A DNA stretch of 64,000 nucleotides from Larsenimonas salina (GTDB lineage: Bacteria; Pseudomonadota; Gammaproteobacteria; Pseudomonadales; Halomonadaceae). The notes under the pieces are model-generated. The model was not told the DNA's origin, ran no database searches, and was given only the letters and a program-made list of their open reading frames with translations. Shown in pieces: positions 45,902 to 53,914 of the stretch (its first letter is position 1; each line of letters begins with the position of its first letter). The position numbers and the translations under genes are program-made. The stretch covers positions 310,001 through 374,000 of the forward strand of contig NZ_JAMLJJ010000002.1 in NCBI RefSeq assembly GCF_023736155.1. The letters are read 5' to 3'.

Positions 45902-46135
45902 TTAACCGTCTGAAAACGCGCGTGTTTGCTGAAAGCGCGGCACCGGCTCGCCCTGTACGTCCACGGTCTCGATGAACATGGTCAGTGGGCGCACGAACAG
46001 GGCGTAGTCACCGTACAGGGCGCGATAAACCACCAGCTCTTCCTCGGTTTCGCTGTGTCGGGCGATGCCGAGCACTTCGTAGAGGGCGCCCTTGTAATGC
46101 TGATAGATGCCGGGAGCGGGTCGTTTGGCACTCAT
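45902..46135 (-). CDS. DUF1653-family small protein
   Basis: A 77-residue protein with the DUF1653 pattern: PGIYQHYKGALYEVLGIARHSET at the N-terminus, LVVYRALYGD and FVRPLTMFIETV. The family is widespread and of unknown function. Its ATG overlaps the tcdA stop codon (46132-46135), so the two are probably translationally coupled. Confidence 0.85.
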   Translation of the reverse strand: MSAKRPAPGIYQHYKGALYEVLGIARHSETEEELVVYRALYGDYALFVRPLTMFIETVDVQGEPVPRFQQTRAFSDG

Positions 46136-46935
46136 GAGTCGGTCTCCTGGGTGGGTGCGTTGCGGTCGAGCAGTTCAAGCGCCAGTGCGGCGGCGGCAAA
46201 GCCAAAGCTTCCGGTCACGAAGGTAGCGGCGCCGAAGCCGGCCGCGCAGTCAAGCCGGGTACTGTCACCAAGCCCTGATTTGCTGGCACATGTTTCGCCC
46301 TGGCCGTCCGGGTAGCGGCGCTGCTCGTCGGAGTAGACGCAGCGCACACCGAAGCTTCGCTTGGGGTTACGGGTGAAGCCGTAGCTGCGGCGCAGTTGAT
46401 AGCGCACCTTGGCCAGAAGCGGGTCATGTTCTGTGCGTGAAAGATCCGCGCGCTGCACTCGCGTGGGGTCGATCAACCCACCGGCGCCGCCGGTCACGAC
46501 CAGTGGCCGCTTGCGGCGTTTGCAGTAATTGATCAGCGCACTCTTGGCCTCGACGTTGTCGATGGCGTCGATAATAACGTCGGCGTCGCCTGGCAGGCGC
46601 TGGTCAAGATTGTCGGCGGTGATGAAGCCGTGGCAGCAGGTCACCTCGATGCCGGGGTGAATAAGGCGTGCCCGTTCGGCCATGACCTCGATCTTGGGTT
46701 GGCCCACCGTGCCATCGAGGGCGTGAATCTGACGATTGATGTTTGAGGTGCAGACGTCGTCAAGGTCGATCAGGGTCAGCCGGCCAACGCCTGAGCGGGC
46801 CAGCGCCTCGACGCTCCAACTGCCGACCCCACCGATGCCGATCACCACGATGTGCCCCTGTTTGAACCGGGCGGTGGTGGTCTGGCCGTAAAGGCGTCTC
46901 ACGCCGCCGAAGCGAAAGTCGTAATCCGTATCCAT
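46132..46935 (-). CDS. tcdA: tRNA threonylcarbamoyladenosine dehydratase
   Basis: A 267-residue E1-like (ThiF/MoeB fold) enzyme that cyclises t6A37 of tRNA to ct6A with ATP. Adenylate-binding motif GIGGVGSWSVEALARSGVG, then IDLDDVCTSNINRQ with the Arg/Gln contacts, and DAIDNVEAK; the tail has the membrane-type hydrophobic stretch FGAATFVTGSFGFAAAALAL seen in TcdA (CsdL). It lies upstream of DUF1653 and 35 bp after truC. Confidence 0.92.
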   Translation of the reverse strand: MDTDYDFRFGGVRRLYGQTTTARFKQGHIVVIGIGGVGSWSVEALARSGVGRLTLIDLDDVCTSNINRQIHALDGTVGQPKIEVMAERARLIHPGIEVTCCHGFITADNLDQRLPGDADVIIDAIDNVEAKSALINYCKRRKRPLVVTGGAGGLIDPTRVQRADLSRTEHDPLLAKVRYQLRRSYGFTRNPKRSFGVRCVYSDEQRRYPDGQGETCASKSGLGDSTRLDCAAGFGAATFVTGSFGFAAAALALELLDRNAPTQETDS

Positions 46936-46970
46936 AGCTGCCTGAAAAAAGTGAATCGAGCCGAGTCCTG

Positions 46971-47720
46971 TCAGTGACGGGCGTATTGTTGCACATTGAC
47001 GGCGCCGATGTGTTCCGCCCAGCCAAAGCGGGTCATCAGCCGGGCCATGTCGTCGGCAACCGGGCAGTCGATGGTGATGCGCCGGCCATCAAACGGATGG
47101 TCAAACGCCAGATGCGTGGCTGCGAGTAGAAGCCGTTGACAGCCAAGATGCTCGGCGACGTAGCGGTTGTAGATGCCCTTGCCGTGCTTGGCGTCGCCGA
47201 TGATGGGGTGTCCTGCGTGGCTCAGGTGGCGTCGGATCTGGTGGCGTCGGCCGGTTACGGGCAGGGCTTCCATCAGGCTGAAGCGGCTGGTGTCGAAACG
47301 GTCGATCCGTGCAGGCCACTCGACACAGTCTCGGCGACAAATAAGCGTGCGGGCCGGCATGGCAGGGCATTCCTTTTTGGGGCGATGGCCGTCTTCTTCA
47401 CGAAGCGCCCGGTCGATCATGGTCTCATCAGGGCCGAAGCCTCGCACGATGGCCAGATAACGTTTCTCGACGGTGTGTGCCTCGAACTGTCTGGCAAGCG
47501 TTCGAGCGTGGTCGCTTGAGAGCGCAAACAGCATGAGCCCCGAGGTGGGTCGATCCAGTCGGTGAACGGGATAGACCCACTGACCGAGCTGGTCTCGAAG
47601 CTCCTGCAGCATAATGTCGGTCACGTGTGGATCAAGCGCGCTTCTGTGCACGAAATGGCCGGAAGGCTTATGCGTGACGACAAGTGTATCGTCGCGATAG
47701 AGCAGAGGGTGTATTGGCAT
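46971..47720 (-). CDS. truC: tRNA pseudouridine(65) synthase
   Basis: A 249-residue RluA-family synthase without an S4 domain. The catalytic Asp is in VHRLDRPTSGLMLFAL (about residue 54), the family tail motif is GRRHQIRRHLSHAGHPIIGD, and LLLAATHLAF ends the fold. Length and sequence match TruC, which isomerises U65 in some tRNAs, rather than the longer rRNA enzymes. First gene of a truC-tcdA-DUF1653 run on the minus strand. Confidence 0.88.
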   Translation of the reverse strand: MPIHPLLYRDDTLVVTHKPSGHFVHRSALDPHVTDIMLQELRDQLGQWVYPVHRLDRPTSGLMLFALSSDHARTLARQFEAHTVEKRYLAIVRGFGPDETMIDRALREEDGHRPKKECPAMPARTLICRRDCVEWPARIDRFDTSRFSLMEALPVTGRRHQIRRHLSHAGHPIIGDAKHGKGIYNRYVAEHLGCQRLLLAATHLAFDHPFDGRRITIDCPVADDMARLMTRFGWAEHIGAVNVQQYARH

Positions 47721-47938
47721 CGAACGGGCAGGGTCGTGAGTGGGGTAGGAAGCGATTTTGCCATAATTAATTAATCCAGGTTAACAAAACGGGCGAACTC
47801 CGGGGAAATGGGGTGCTCCGTCACAGGCTCATTTGCTCTGATCCCGCGCACGTTTTACTCTAGGCGCCTATTAGAGAGGCTAATGCGCTAGGGTCTCGGT
47901 AACTGTCGATTAGAAACGTTTCATGAAGTGAGCATGTC

Positions 47939-48661
47939 ATGCCCCATGTGGTTGTTCTTACCGGTGCAGGGATCAGTGCCGAAAGCGGCATAAGTACGTT
48001 CAGAGACAGTCAGGGCCTCTGGGCGGATCACCGCATCGAAGACGTCGCGACCCCGGAAGGCTGGGAGCGTGACCCCGAGCGCGTGCTGGCTTTCTACAAC
48101 GCACGTCGCGATGAGATCAGAGCCGCCGAGCCGAACGCCGCTCATCACGCACTGGCGCGGCTCGAGGAGAGCGGAGTGCGTGTCAGCATCATCACCCAGA
48201 ACATCGATAACTTTCACGAACGGGCCGGTTCCCGGGACGTGTTGCATCTGCACGGTGATATCTTCAAGGCCCGTTCCTCGGTCGACAGCAAGATGCTTTA
48301 TCGTCTACGTGGCGATGAGGACATTGAGCTTGGCGATCAGTGCGACAAGGGCTACCAGTTAAGGCCGCATGTTGTCTGGTTCGGCGAGCCGGTTCTGCTT
48401 TATGATACCGCCTGCCATATCATGGCTGATGCTGATTGGGTGCTGGTGGTTGGCACGTCGCTCAAGGTCATGCCGGCTGCGGCGTTGATCGATGAGGCTT
48501 CGGACATTACCTCGAAAGTGGTGATTGACCCGAACGCCGACGCGCTCGTGAAAGGCACCGGGGCGACGCCGATCGTCGGGCCTGCTGCTACTCATGTGCC
48601 CGAGCTGGTTGATCACTGGATCGACAGCAAGAGGCTGAGTCTGCCTTCTCGGTATCAGTGA
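47939..48661 (+). CDS. Sirtuin (NAD-dependent protein deacylase) lacking the zinc cysteines
   Basis: A 240-residue Sir2 protein. NAD-binding and catalytic motifs are intact: TGAGISAESGISTFRDSQGLW, QNIDNFHERAG, catalytic His in LHLHGD, and VVGTSLKVMPAA. FYNARR supplies the Tyr-x-x-Arg of class III (desuccinylase-like) sirtuins such as CobB. The zinc module between HGD and RPHVVWFGE, which in CobB holds four Cys, has only one Cys here (GDQCDKG), so the structural zinc must be absent. It is a single gene before the BASS transporter; the 218-bp upstream region has no recognised site. Confidence 0.88.
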   Translation: MPHVVVLTGAGISAESGISTFRDSQGLWADHRIEDVATPEGWERDPERVLAFYNARRDEIRAAEPNAAHHALARLEESGVRVSIITQNIDNFHERAGSRDVLHLHGDIFKARSSVDSKMLYRLRGDEDIELGDQCDKGYQLRPHVVWFGEPVLLYDTACHIMADADWVLVVGTSLKVMPAAALIDEASDITSKVVIDPNADALVKGTGATPIVGPAATHVPELVDHWIDSKRLSLPSRYQ

Positions 48662-48707
48662 CCGTCAGGTGCCCCGCGCCTGCCATTTTCGGTTCTGGAT
48701 ACAGATC

Positions 48708-49655
48708 ATGTTCACACGCTTTAACCGCCTTTTTCCGGTGTGGGCCATCGGCATCGCCGTCATCGCCGCATTTGCACCCAACGTGTTTGCCGAGGGCAAG
48801 CCCGCCATTCAGCCGCTTCTGGCATTGATCATGTTCGTGATGGGGCTGACGCTTTCGAAAGCCGATTTCGTACGGGTCTTCAAGGCGCCCTGGCCGATCG
48901 CGATCGGTATCGTGCTGCAATATACGCTCATGCCGCTGGCGGCCTTTCTCATTTCAACGCTTCTCGGGCTTTCTCCGATGCTGACGATCGGGATGGTGCT
49001 GGTAGGGGCGACTTCAGGCGGCACCGCCTCGAACGTGATGACCTGGCTTGCCGGCGGCAACGTGGCGCTGTCGGTCAGCATGACGATGGTCTCGACGTTG
49101 TTGTCGATCGTGATGACGCCGCTTCTGGTCTGGGCGTACATGGGCGAGAGCATTGCGGTCCCGGTCTCGGGCATGCTGTGGTCGATCGGAAAGCTCGTCG
49201 TCGTGCCGATCGTTGCCGGGGTGGTGATGCATCATGTGCTGGCCCGTCACATTCAGCGCATAGAGCCGATGCTTGCAAGCGTTGCGATGCTCGCCATCGT
49301 TTCGATCATCGCGATCGTCGTTGCGCTCAACGCGGACCGGCTGGCCTCCCTTGGGCCACTGGTGGCGCTGGCCGTGGTGCTTCATAACCTCACAGGCCTT
49401 GCCGGTGGCTATGGCATCGCCCGGCTCTTCCGGCTCGATGAGCGTACAGCGCGTACACTTGCCATCGAGGTCGGTATGCAGAACTCCGGCCTTGCAGTTG
49501 CGCTTGCCAGCCAGTTCTTCTCGGCAACGGCCGCGCTTCCCGGGGCACTCTTTTCGGTGTGGCACAACATTTCAGGGTCGCTTCTGGCCGGCTTCTGGAA
49601 ACGGCGCAGTGACGACACGCGCGTAGGTGAAGCTAGAGGCGAGCGCGCCTCATGA
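48708..49655 (+). CDS. Bile acid:sodium symporter (BASS) family transporter
   Basis: A 315-residue protein with about nine to ten membrane helices, and the family core motifs ATSGGTASNVMTWLAGGNVALSV (crossover region) and EVGMQNSGLAVALAS. Bacterial BASS proteins carry organic anions such as pantoate or pyruvate-like compounds with Na+; the substrate here is unknown. The start 48708 (MFTRFNRLFPVWA) fits the family better than an upstream in-frame start codon. It overlaps the next gene as ATGA (49652-49655). Confidence 0.85.
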   Translation: MFTRFNRLFPVWAIGIAVIAAFAPNVFAEGKPAIQPLLALIMFVMGLTLSKADFVRVFKAPWPIAIGIVLQYTLMPLAAFLISTLLGLSPMLTIGMVLVGATSGGTASNVMTWLAGGNVALSVSMTMVSTLLSIVMTPLLVWAYMGESIAVPVSGMLWSIGKLVVVPIVAGVVMHHVLARHIQRIEPMLASVAMLAIVSIIAIVVALNADRLASLGPLVALAVVLHNLTGLAGGYGIARLFRLDERTARTLAIEVGMQNSGLAVALASQFFSATAALPGALFSVWHNISGSLLAGFWKRRSDDTRVGEARGERAS

Positions 49656-50371
49656 GTGAGCCGGTTTCCTCAAGCGGCCATCCGCCCAAGCCCTTCAACG
49701 CTCGTGGCAGTTTCGTGGTGCGTTGCCCGACGTGCCGAATGCCCGAGCGCAACTGCCTGTGCCCCTATAAGGTCACAACCGAGAGCCGGGCAAGGTTCGT
49801 GCTCTTGACCCACCGGCTTGAGCACAACAAGCCAACCAATACCGGTCGCCTGATTCGCGACTGCCTGCCGGAAACGCCTGTATTTACCTGGTCGCGCACC
49901 GAGCATGACCCTGAGCTGTTGACGCTTTTGAACGACCCGGCGTATCTGCCTCTGATCATCTTTCCTGACGACCAGCCCGACTACGCCGAACGTGTGGTGG
50001 GCCCTGATGCGGTCGAGCGTGCGCTCGAGCAGACGCGGCGGCCGCTGTTCATCCTGCTCGATGGCACCTGGCGACAGGCGCGCAAGATGTTTCGAAAGAG
50101 TCCGTACCTTCAGGATTTGAAGGTGTTGCCGCTGTCGAGTACGCGTACCACGCGTTATCGCCTTAGAAAGTCGGCCTCTGAGGCGCACCTGTGCACGGCC
50201 GAGGTCGGGGCAGAGCTTCTGACGCTTGCCGGTGACGCGCGTGCCGCGCAGGTGCTCGATGACTACTTCGACATCTTCAATACCTGCTACGCCGAAAGTC
50301 GGCGCCATCACACGACCGAAACCTCGACGCCTGCGATGGAGCGCCAACTGGCCCGCAAGCACCAACGCTGA
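49652..50371 (+). CDS. DTW-domain tRNA-uridine aminocarboxypropyltransferase
   Basis: A 239-residue DTW-family protein (TapT/TuaA type) that makes acp3U in tRNA from S-adenosylmethionine. The N-terminal cysteine set RCPTCRMPERNCLCP probably binds zinc; VLLTHRLEHNKPTNTGRLI and the name-giving DGTWRQARKM are conserved, as is YRLRKS. It is co-translated with the preceding BASS transporter (ATGA overlap), which suggests convenience rather than shared function. The final residues are basic. Confidence 0.87.
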   Translation: MSEPVSSSGHPPKPFNARGSFVVRCPTCRMPERNCLCPYKVTTESRARFVLLTHRLEHNKPTNTGRLIRDCLPETPVFTWSRTEHDPELLTLLNDPAYLPLIIFPDDQPDYAERVVGPDAVERALEQTRRPLFILLDGTWRQARKMFRKSPYLQDLKVLPLSSTRTTRYRLRKSASEAHLCTAEVGAELLTLAGDARAAQVLDDYFDIFNTCYAESRRHHTTETSTPAMERQLARKHQR

Positions 50372-50507
50372 TTACCCCGTAAGCATCAACGCTTATGTGC
50401 CATGACGTCCCCGTTCATGCAGTACCACTGCTAATGGGGGGATAGCAGCTTTCATGGCAGCGCTGCACCTGTCGTGGTCTGCTGACGGTTTTGTCAGGAG
50501 ACGCGAA

Positions 50508-51143
50508 ATGGGGCAGGCATTCATCGAAGGGGTGGTGCTCGGCTGGGGGCTGATCGTGGCCATCGGGCCGCAAAATGCACTGGTATTGCGTCAGGGGCTT
50601 GCCGGGGTGCACGCAAGGACAGCGGTCGTGTTCTGTGCGGTTACGGATGTGGGCCTGATTGCAATCGGAAGTCTTGGTCTTGGTCACTGGCTTTCCGGCA
50701 TGACGCGAACGCTCTGGACCATCAAGGCGCTCGGGGCGGTGCTTTTAGTGCTCTACGCGCTTCATGCGTTGAGACGTGCGTTTGCCCCCGGCGCACTCAT
50801 GGCCGCCCCCGCCTCGATGAAAGACCGGCGAGCGCTCTTGCTGACACTTGCCGGCGTGACCTTCTTGAACCCGCATGTCTATCTGGATACCTGGGTACTT
50901 CTGGCAGGGCTTGCCAGTCGCTATCCGGAATCGACACGTCTTATGTTCGTCGGTGGTACGATGCTTGCGTCGGTAAGCTGGTTTTGCCTACTCGGGTTTA
51001 CAGCCCGCCTGAGCGCGGGTGTTCTCGCCTGCCCTCGGGCCTGGCAGATGATCGATCTTGCCATTGCGCTGATCCTTGCAGGGATCGGTCTGCAATTAGG
51101 GCATGAAGTGATCGATGAAAGTGTTCTACTATGGAACCGATAA
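50508..51143 (+). CDS. argO: LysE/ArgO-type amino acid exporter
   Basis: A 211-residue membrane protein with six predicted helices. The family start GVVLGWGLIVAIGPQNALVLRQGL and the TLAGVTFLNPHVYLDTWVLLAGLASRY motif are typical of LysE/ArgO, exporters of arginine or lysine. The start 50508 has AGGAG seven bases upstream; the frame is open 18 codons further. No divergent LysG/ArgP regulator gene is adjacent, which is unusual for this family but common in Halomonads. The symbol is by similarity. Confidence 0.85.
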   Translation: MGQAFIEGVVLGWGLIVAIGPQNALVLRQGLAGVHARTAVVFCAVTDVGLIAIGSLGLGHWLSGMTRTLWTIKALGAVLLVLYALHALRRAFAPGALMAAPASMKDRRALLLTLAGVTFLNPHVYLDTWVLLAGLASRYPESTRLMFVGGTMLASVSWFCLLGFTARLSAGVLACPRAWQMIDLAIALILAGIGLQLGHEVIDESVLLWNR

Positions 51144-51167
51144 GGCGCTGTTTTCAGGGAGGTGGGT

Positions 51168-51455
51168 ATGAGTGTCATGGTGATTGCCACCATCGAGGCC
51201 GAAGAGCCTCACGAAAAGACGGTCGAAAAGGCGCTCAGAGATGTAGTGACGCCTTCCCGTGATGATGATGGGTGCGAAATGTACGTTCTGACCCGGGATG
51301 AGGACAATACGTCCCTGTTTCTTATGGTCGAGCGGTGGCGGGATGGTGCTGCACTTAAAGCCCATGAAAACACCCCTCACTACAAGGCACTGATGAACGC
51401 CGTCAAAGGCAAACTGGTCAGTCTCGACATTCAAAAGCTCGACGTGCGCATGTAA
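51168..51455 (+). CDS. Antibiotic biosynthesis monooxygenase (ABM)-fold protein
   Basis: A 95-residue dimeric ferredoxin-like ABM-fold protein similar to YgiN-type putative quinol monooxygenases: VMVIATIEAEEP..EKALRDVV, SRDDDGCEMYVLTRDED, FLMVERWRDGAALKAHENTPHYKAL. The His/Trp pattern of the family is present. The start 51168 has AGGGAGG six bases upstream. It is 24 bp after argO and probably co-transcribed. The substrate is unknown. Confidence 0.82.
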   Translation: MSVMVIATIEAEEPHEKTVEKALRDVVTPSRDDDGCEMYVLTRDEDNTSLFLMVERWRDGAALKAHENTPHYKALMNAVKGKLVSLDIQKLDVRM

Positions 51456-51470
51456 TCGCCCGTCTCGATG

Positions 51471-51495
51471 CCAGCGGAGCACAGGTCTCCGCTGG
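51471..51495. terminator. Hairpin between convergent ABM and trkA genes
   Basis: Perfect 9-bp stem CCAGCGGAG (51471-51479) and CTCCGCTGG (51487-51495) with a 7-nt loop. The following T content is modest, so strength is uncertain, but its place between converging genes fits a bidirectional terminator. Confidence 0.6.
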
Positions 51496-51528
51496 AGCTC
51501 TTTCAAGGCGCTGCCACACTTCACATTG

Positions 51529-52902
51529 CTAGAAAAACGTAAGCCCCACCTGAAACAGACGCTCGACTTCCTTCATGCGCCGCTTGTCCACTACGAACAG
51601 AATCACGTGGTCATTGGACTCTACCACCAGGTCGTGATGAGCCACCAACACGCTCTTGCCACGCACGACCGCGCCGATGGTCACCCCTTCAGGCAGTTCG
51701 ATATTTTCCACCGCCTTGCCGACCACTTTCGATGAGCGCTCGTCACCGTGCGCGATGGCCTCGATGGCCTCAGCTGCGCCGCGTCTGAGCGAGTGGACGT
51801 TGACGATGTCGCCGCGACGCACATGCGTGAGCAGGCTGCCGATGGTGGTCTGCTCCGGTGAGATCGCGATGTCGATTTCACCGCCCTGCACCAGATCGAC
51901 GTAGGCTGCGTTATTGATCAGAGTCAGTACCTTCTTGGCCCCAAGCCGCTTGGCAAGCATCGATGACATGATGTTGACTTCATCGTCATTGGTCAGCGCG
52001 CAGAAAATGTCGCAGTCCTCGATGTTCTCCTCGACCATCAGCTGCTTGCTGGTCGCGCTGCCGTGAAGGACCACGGTGCGGTCGAGCGCCTCGGAAAGCG
52101 CGGTACAGCGCGATAGGTTCTGCTCGATGATCTTGACTTGGTAGTTGTGCTCAAGTGTTTCCGCGAGCCGCTCGCCGATGTGCCCGCCGCCGGCGATGAT
52201 GACGCGTCGAAACTGACGTTCGAGTTTTCGAAGCTCTCCCATGACCGCGCGGATGTCCTTGCGCGCTGCGATGAAGAACACCTCATCATCGGCCTCGATC
52301 ACCGTGTCCCCTCTGGGAATGATCGGCCGATTGCGTCGGTAAATTGCGGCCACGCGGGTATCGACATTTGGCATGTGTCGTCTTAGAAAGCGAAGCTCCT
52401 GACCGACCAGCGGCCCGCCATAGAACGCCTTGACTGCCACCAGCTGCGCCAGGCCATTGGCGAAGTCCAGCACCTGAAGCGCGCCCGGGTACTCGATCAG
52501 CCGCCGGATGTGATTCGTCACCACCTGCTCGGGGCTTATGAGGACATCGATTGGGATGGCGTCGTTCGAAAAGAGGCCCTTTCGGGTCAAATACGCGGTC
52601 GAGCGCACGCGCGCGATCTTGGTCGGTGTTCGAAAGAGGCTATGGGCGACCTGACAGGCGATCATGTTGACTTCATCGGAATTGGTCACCGCGATCAACA
52701 TGTCGGCGTCCTCGCAGCCGGCCTGACGCAGGATCAGCGGATATGAGCACGGGCCGAGAATGGTTCGGATATCAAGCCGATTGTGAAGATCACGCAACCG
52801 ATCGTTGTCGGTATCGATGACGGTGATGTCGTTGTTTTCGTGGGCTAGATGCTCGGCAAGCGTGCCGCCGACCTGGCCGGCGCCGAGGATAATGATTTTC
52901 AT
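51529..52902 (-). CDS. trkA: Trk system potassium uptake regulatory protein TrkA
   Basis: A 457-residue cytoplasmic NAD(H)-binding regulator of the TrkH/TrkG potassium channel, made of two RCK modules. Each has a Rossmann motif (IILGAGQVGGTLAEHLA at residues 3-19; VIIAGGGHIGERLAETL at about 234) followed by a TrkA-C domain (about 140-220 and 370-450). The length is the same as E. coli TrkA (458). Important for halophile osmoadaptation. It ends the def-fmt-rsmB-pncA-dodecin-trkA run. Confidence 0.96.
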   Translation of the reverse strand: MKIIILGAGQVGGTLAEHLAHENNDITVIDTDNDRLRDLHNRLDIRTILGPCSYPLILRQAGCEDADMLIAVTNSDEVNMIACQVAHSLFRTPTKIARVRSTAYLTRKGLFSNDAIPIDVLISPEQVVTNHIRRLIEYPGALQVLDFANGLAQLVAVKAFYGGPLVGQELRFLRRHMPNVDTRVAAIYRRNRPIIPRGDTVIEADDEVFFIAARKDIRAVMGELRKLERQFRRVIIAGGGHIGERLAETLEHNYQVKIIEQNLSRCTALSEALDRTVVLHGSATSKQLMVEENIEDCDIFCALTNDDEVNIMSSMLAKRLGAKKVLTLINNAAYVDLVQGGEIDIAISPEQTTIGSLLTHVRRGDIVNVHSLRRGAAEAIEAIAHGDERSSKVVGKAVENIELPEGVTIGAVVRGKSVLVAHHDLVVESNDHVILFVVDKRRMKEVERLFQVGLTFF

Positions 52903-52980
52903 GGTGCGACGTGTCCCCTGAACGAGGGCTCATGGTAACGGGGCGGGGCGGGGCGAGCAACGAGGCGGGTGGTCGGTGAA

Positions 52981-53008
52981 CCATCGGGGCGCTTGAGCGC
53001 CCCGATGG
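52981..53008 (-). terminator. Perfect 12-bp hairpin between dodecin and trkA
   Basis: CCATCGGGGCGC (52981-52992), TTGA loop, GCGCCCCGATGG (52997-53008), 9 bp after the dodecin stop. No U-tract follows on the minus strand, so it may be a weak or Rho-aided terminator, or stabilise the upstream mRNA end. Confidence 0.55.
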
Positions 53009-53016
53009 GAGGTGGC

Positions 53017-53223
53017 TTACTCGAGCGTGAAGCCAACCTTGATCGATACCTGCCAGTGGCCGACCTTGTTGTCGACGATGTGGCCACGCGTGGACGTGAC
53101 TTCAAACCACTGCATGTTTTCGATGGTGCTGCTCGCTTTTTCAAGCGCGCGTTCGACCGCGTCTTCGATGCTGGTCGTGGACGATCCGGTCAATTCAACG
53201 GATTTGTAGACATTGTCACTCAT
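53017..53223 (-). CDS. Dodecin flavin-binding protein
   Basis: A 68-residue dodecin, which forms hollow dodecamers storing FMN, riboflavin or related flavins. Family pattern: [25 protein letters not shown], then the aromatic flavin-stacking Trp39 in [13 protein letters not shown] and Gln58 in [10 protein letters not shown]. The start codon lies within the end of pncA (8-bp overlap at 53216-53223). Confidence 0.93.
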   Translation of the reverse strand: MSDNVYKSVELTGSSTTSIEDAVERALEKASSTIENMQWFEVTSTRGHIVDNKVGHWQVSIKVGFTLE

Positions 53224-53869
53224 GTGCGCTCCTTGCGTGGGTAGGGTCTTCCTCGATGAGGGTGATGCCGAGTGCCTCGAGGCGAGTACGAGTCGCCCCA
53301 TCGGTCTCCGGCGTCACCGGTCGTGTTAATGACCATAGCACATGTGTTTCAAATCCCAAGTTCTGGCTGTCTTCCGCGCTCCAGAGCACGCACACATCGC
53401 GCGCAAGCCCACACAGATAGACGTGGGTGATGCCGGTGTCCAAAAGCCAGCCGGCAAGCCCGGTCGGCGTGCGCGTGCCCTCTGGGCCGATGTTGTTTTG
53501 AAAGGCGCTGTAGGAATCGATGGCCGGATGCGTGCCCTTTCGAAGAATCAGGTCGATTCGGTCGGTCTCAAGCGCCGGGGCGAGCGCGGCGCCACGGCTG
53601 CCCTGGACGCAGTGATCTGGCCACAGCGTATGGGGCACGCCGTGAAGAGACGCGGTGTCAAATGGCGCCGCCCCCGAGTGTTGGCTTGCGAAAGAGGCGT
53701 GGCCTGCCGGGTGCCAGTCCTGAGTGGCCACCACGCGCTCGAAGCGGCGCGCCTCAAGCAGCCGGTTGATGCCGGGCACAATGGTATCGCCCTCATGGCA
53801 GGCCAGGGGGCCGCCCGGCATGAAGTCGGGCTGGACGTCTACCACGATCAACGCGCTTCGTTTAATCAT
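53216..53869 (-). CDS. pncA: Nicotinamidase
   Basis: A 217-residue cysteine hydrolase that deaminates nicotinamide to nicotinate for NAD salvage. Catalytic triad: Asp11 ([10 protein letters not shown]), Lys in [15 protein letters not shown] and Cys in [12 protein letters not shown]. Metal-site residues are in [13 protein letters not shown]. Length equals E. coli PncA (213). It sits between rsmB (45-bp gap) and dodecin (8-bp overlap). Confidence 0.94.
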   Translation of the reverse strand: MIKRSALIVVDVQPDFMPGGPLACHEGDTIVPGINRLLEARRFERVVATQDWHPAGHASFASQHSGAAPFDTASLHGVPHTLWPDHCVQGSRGAALAPALETDRIDLILRKGTHPAIDSYSAFQNNIGPEGTRTPTGLAGWLLDTGITHVYLCGLARDVCVLWSAEDSQNLGFETHVLWSLTRPVTPETDGATRTRLEALGITLIEEDPTHARSAHE

Positions 53870-53914
53870 TACATCGCACCTCCCGTCGTGACCTAGGCAC
53901 TCGATCGGCGCGGT

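Noticed and set aside
50405..50507. Possible riboswitch before argO because of several GC-rich repeats
   Set aside because: The repeats do not form the conserved core of the lysine riboswitch or any other class I know; only short unrelated dyads are present.
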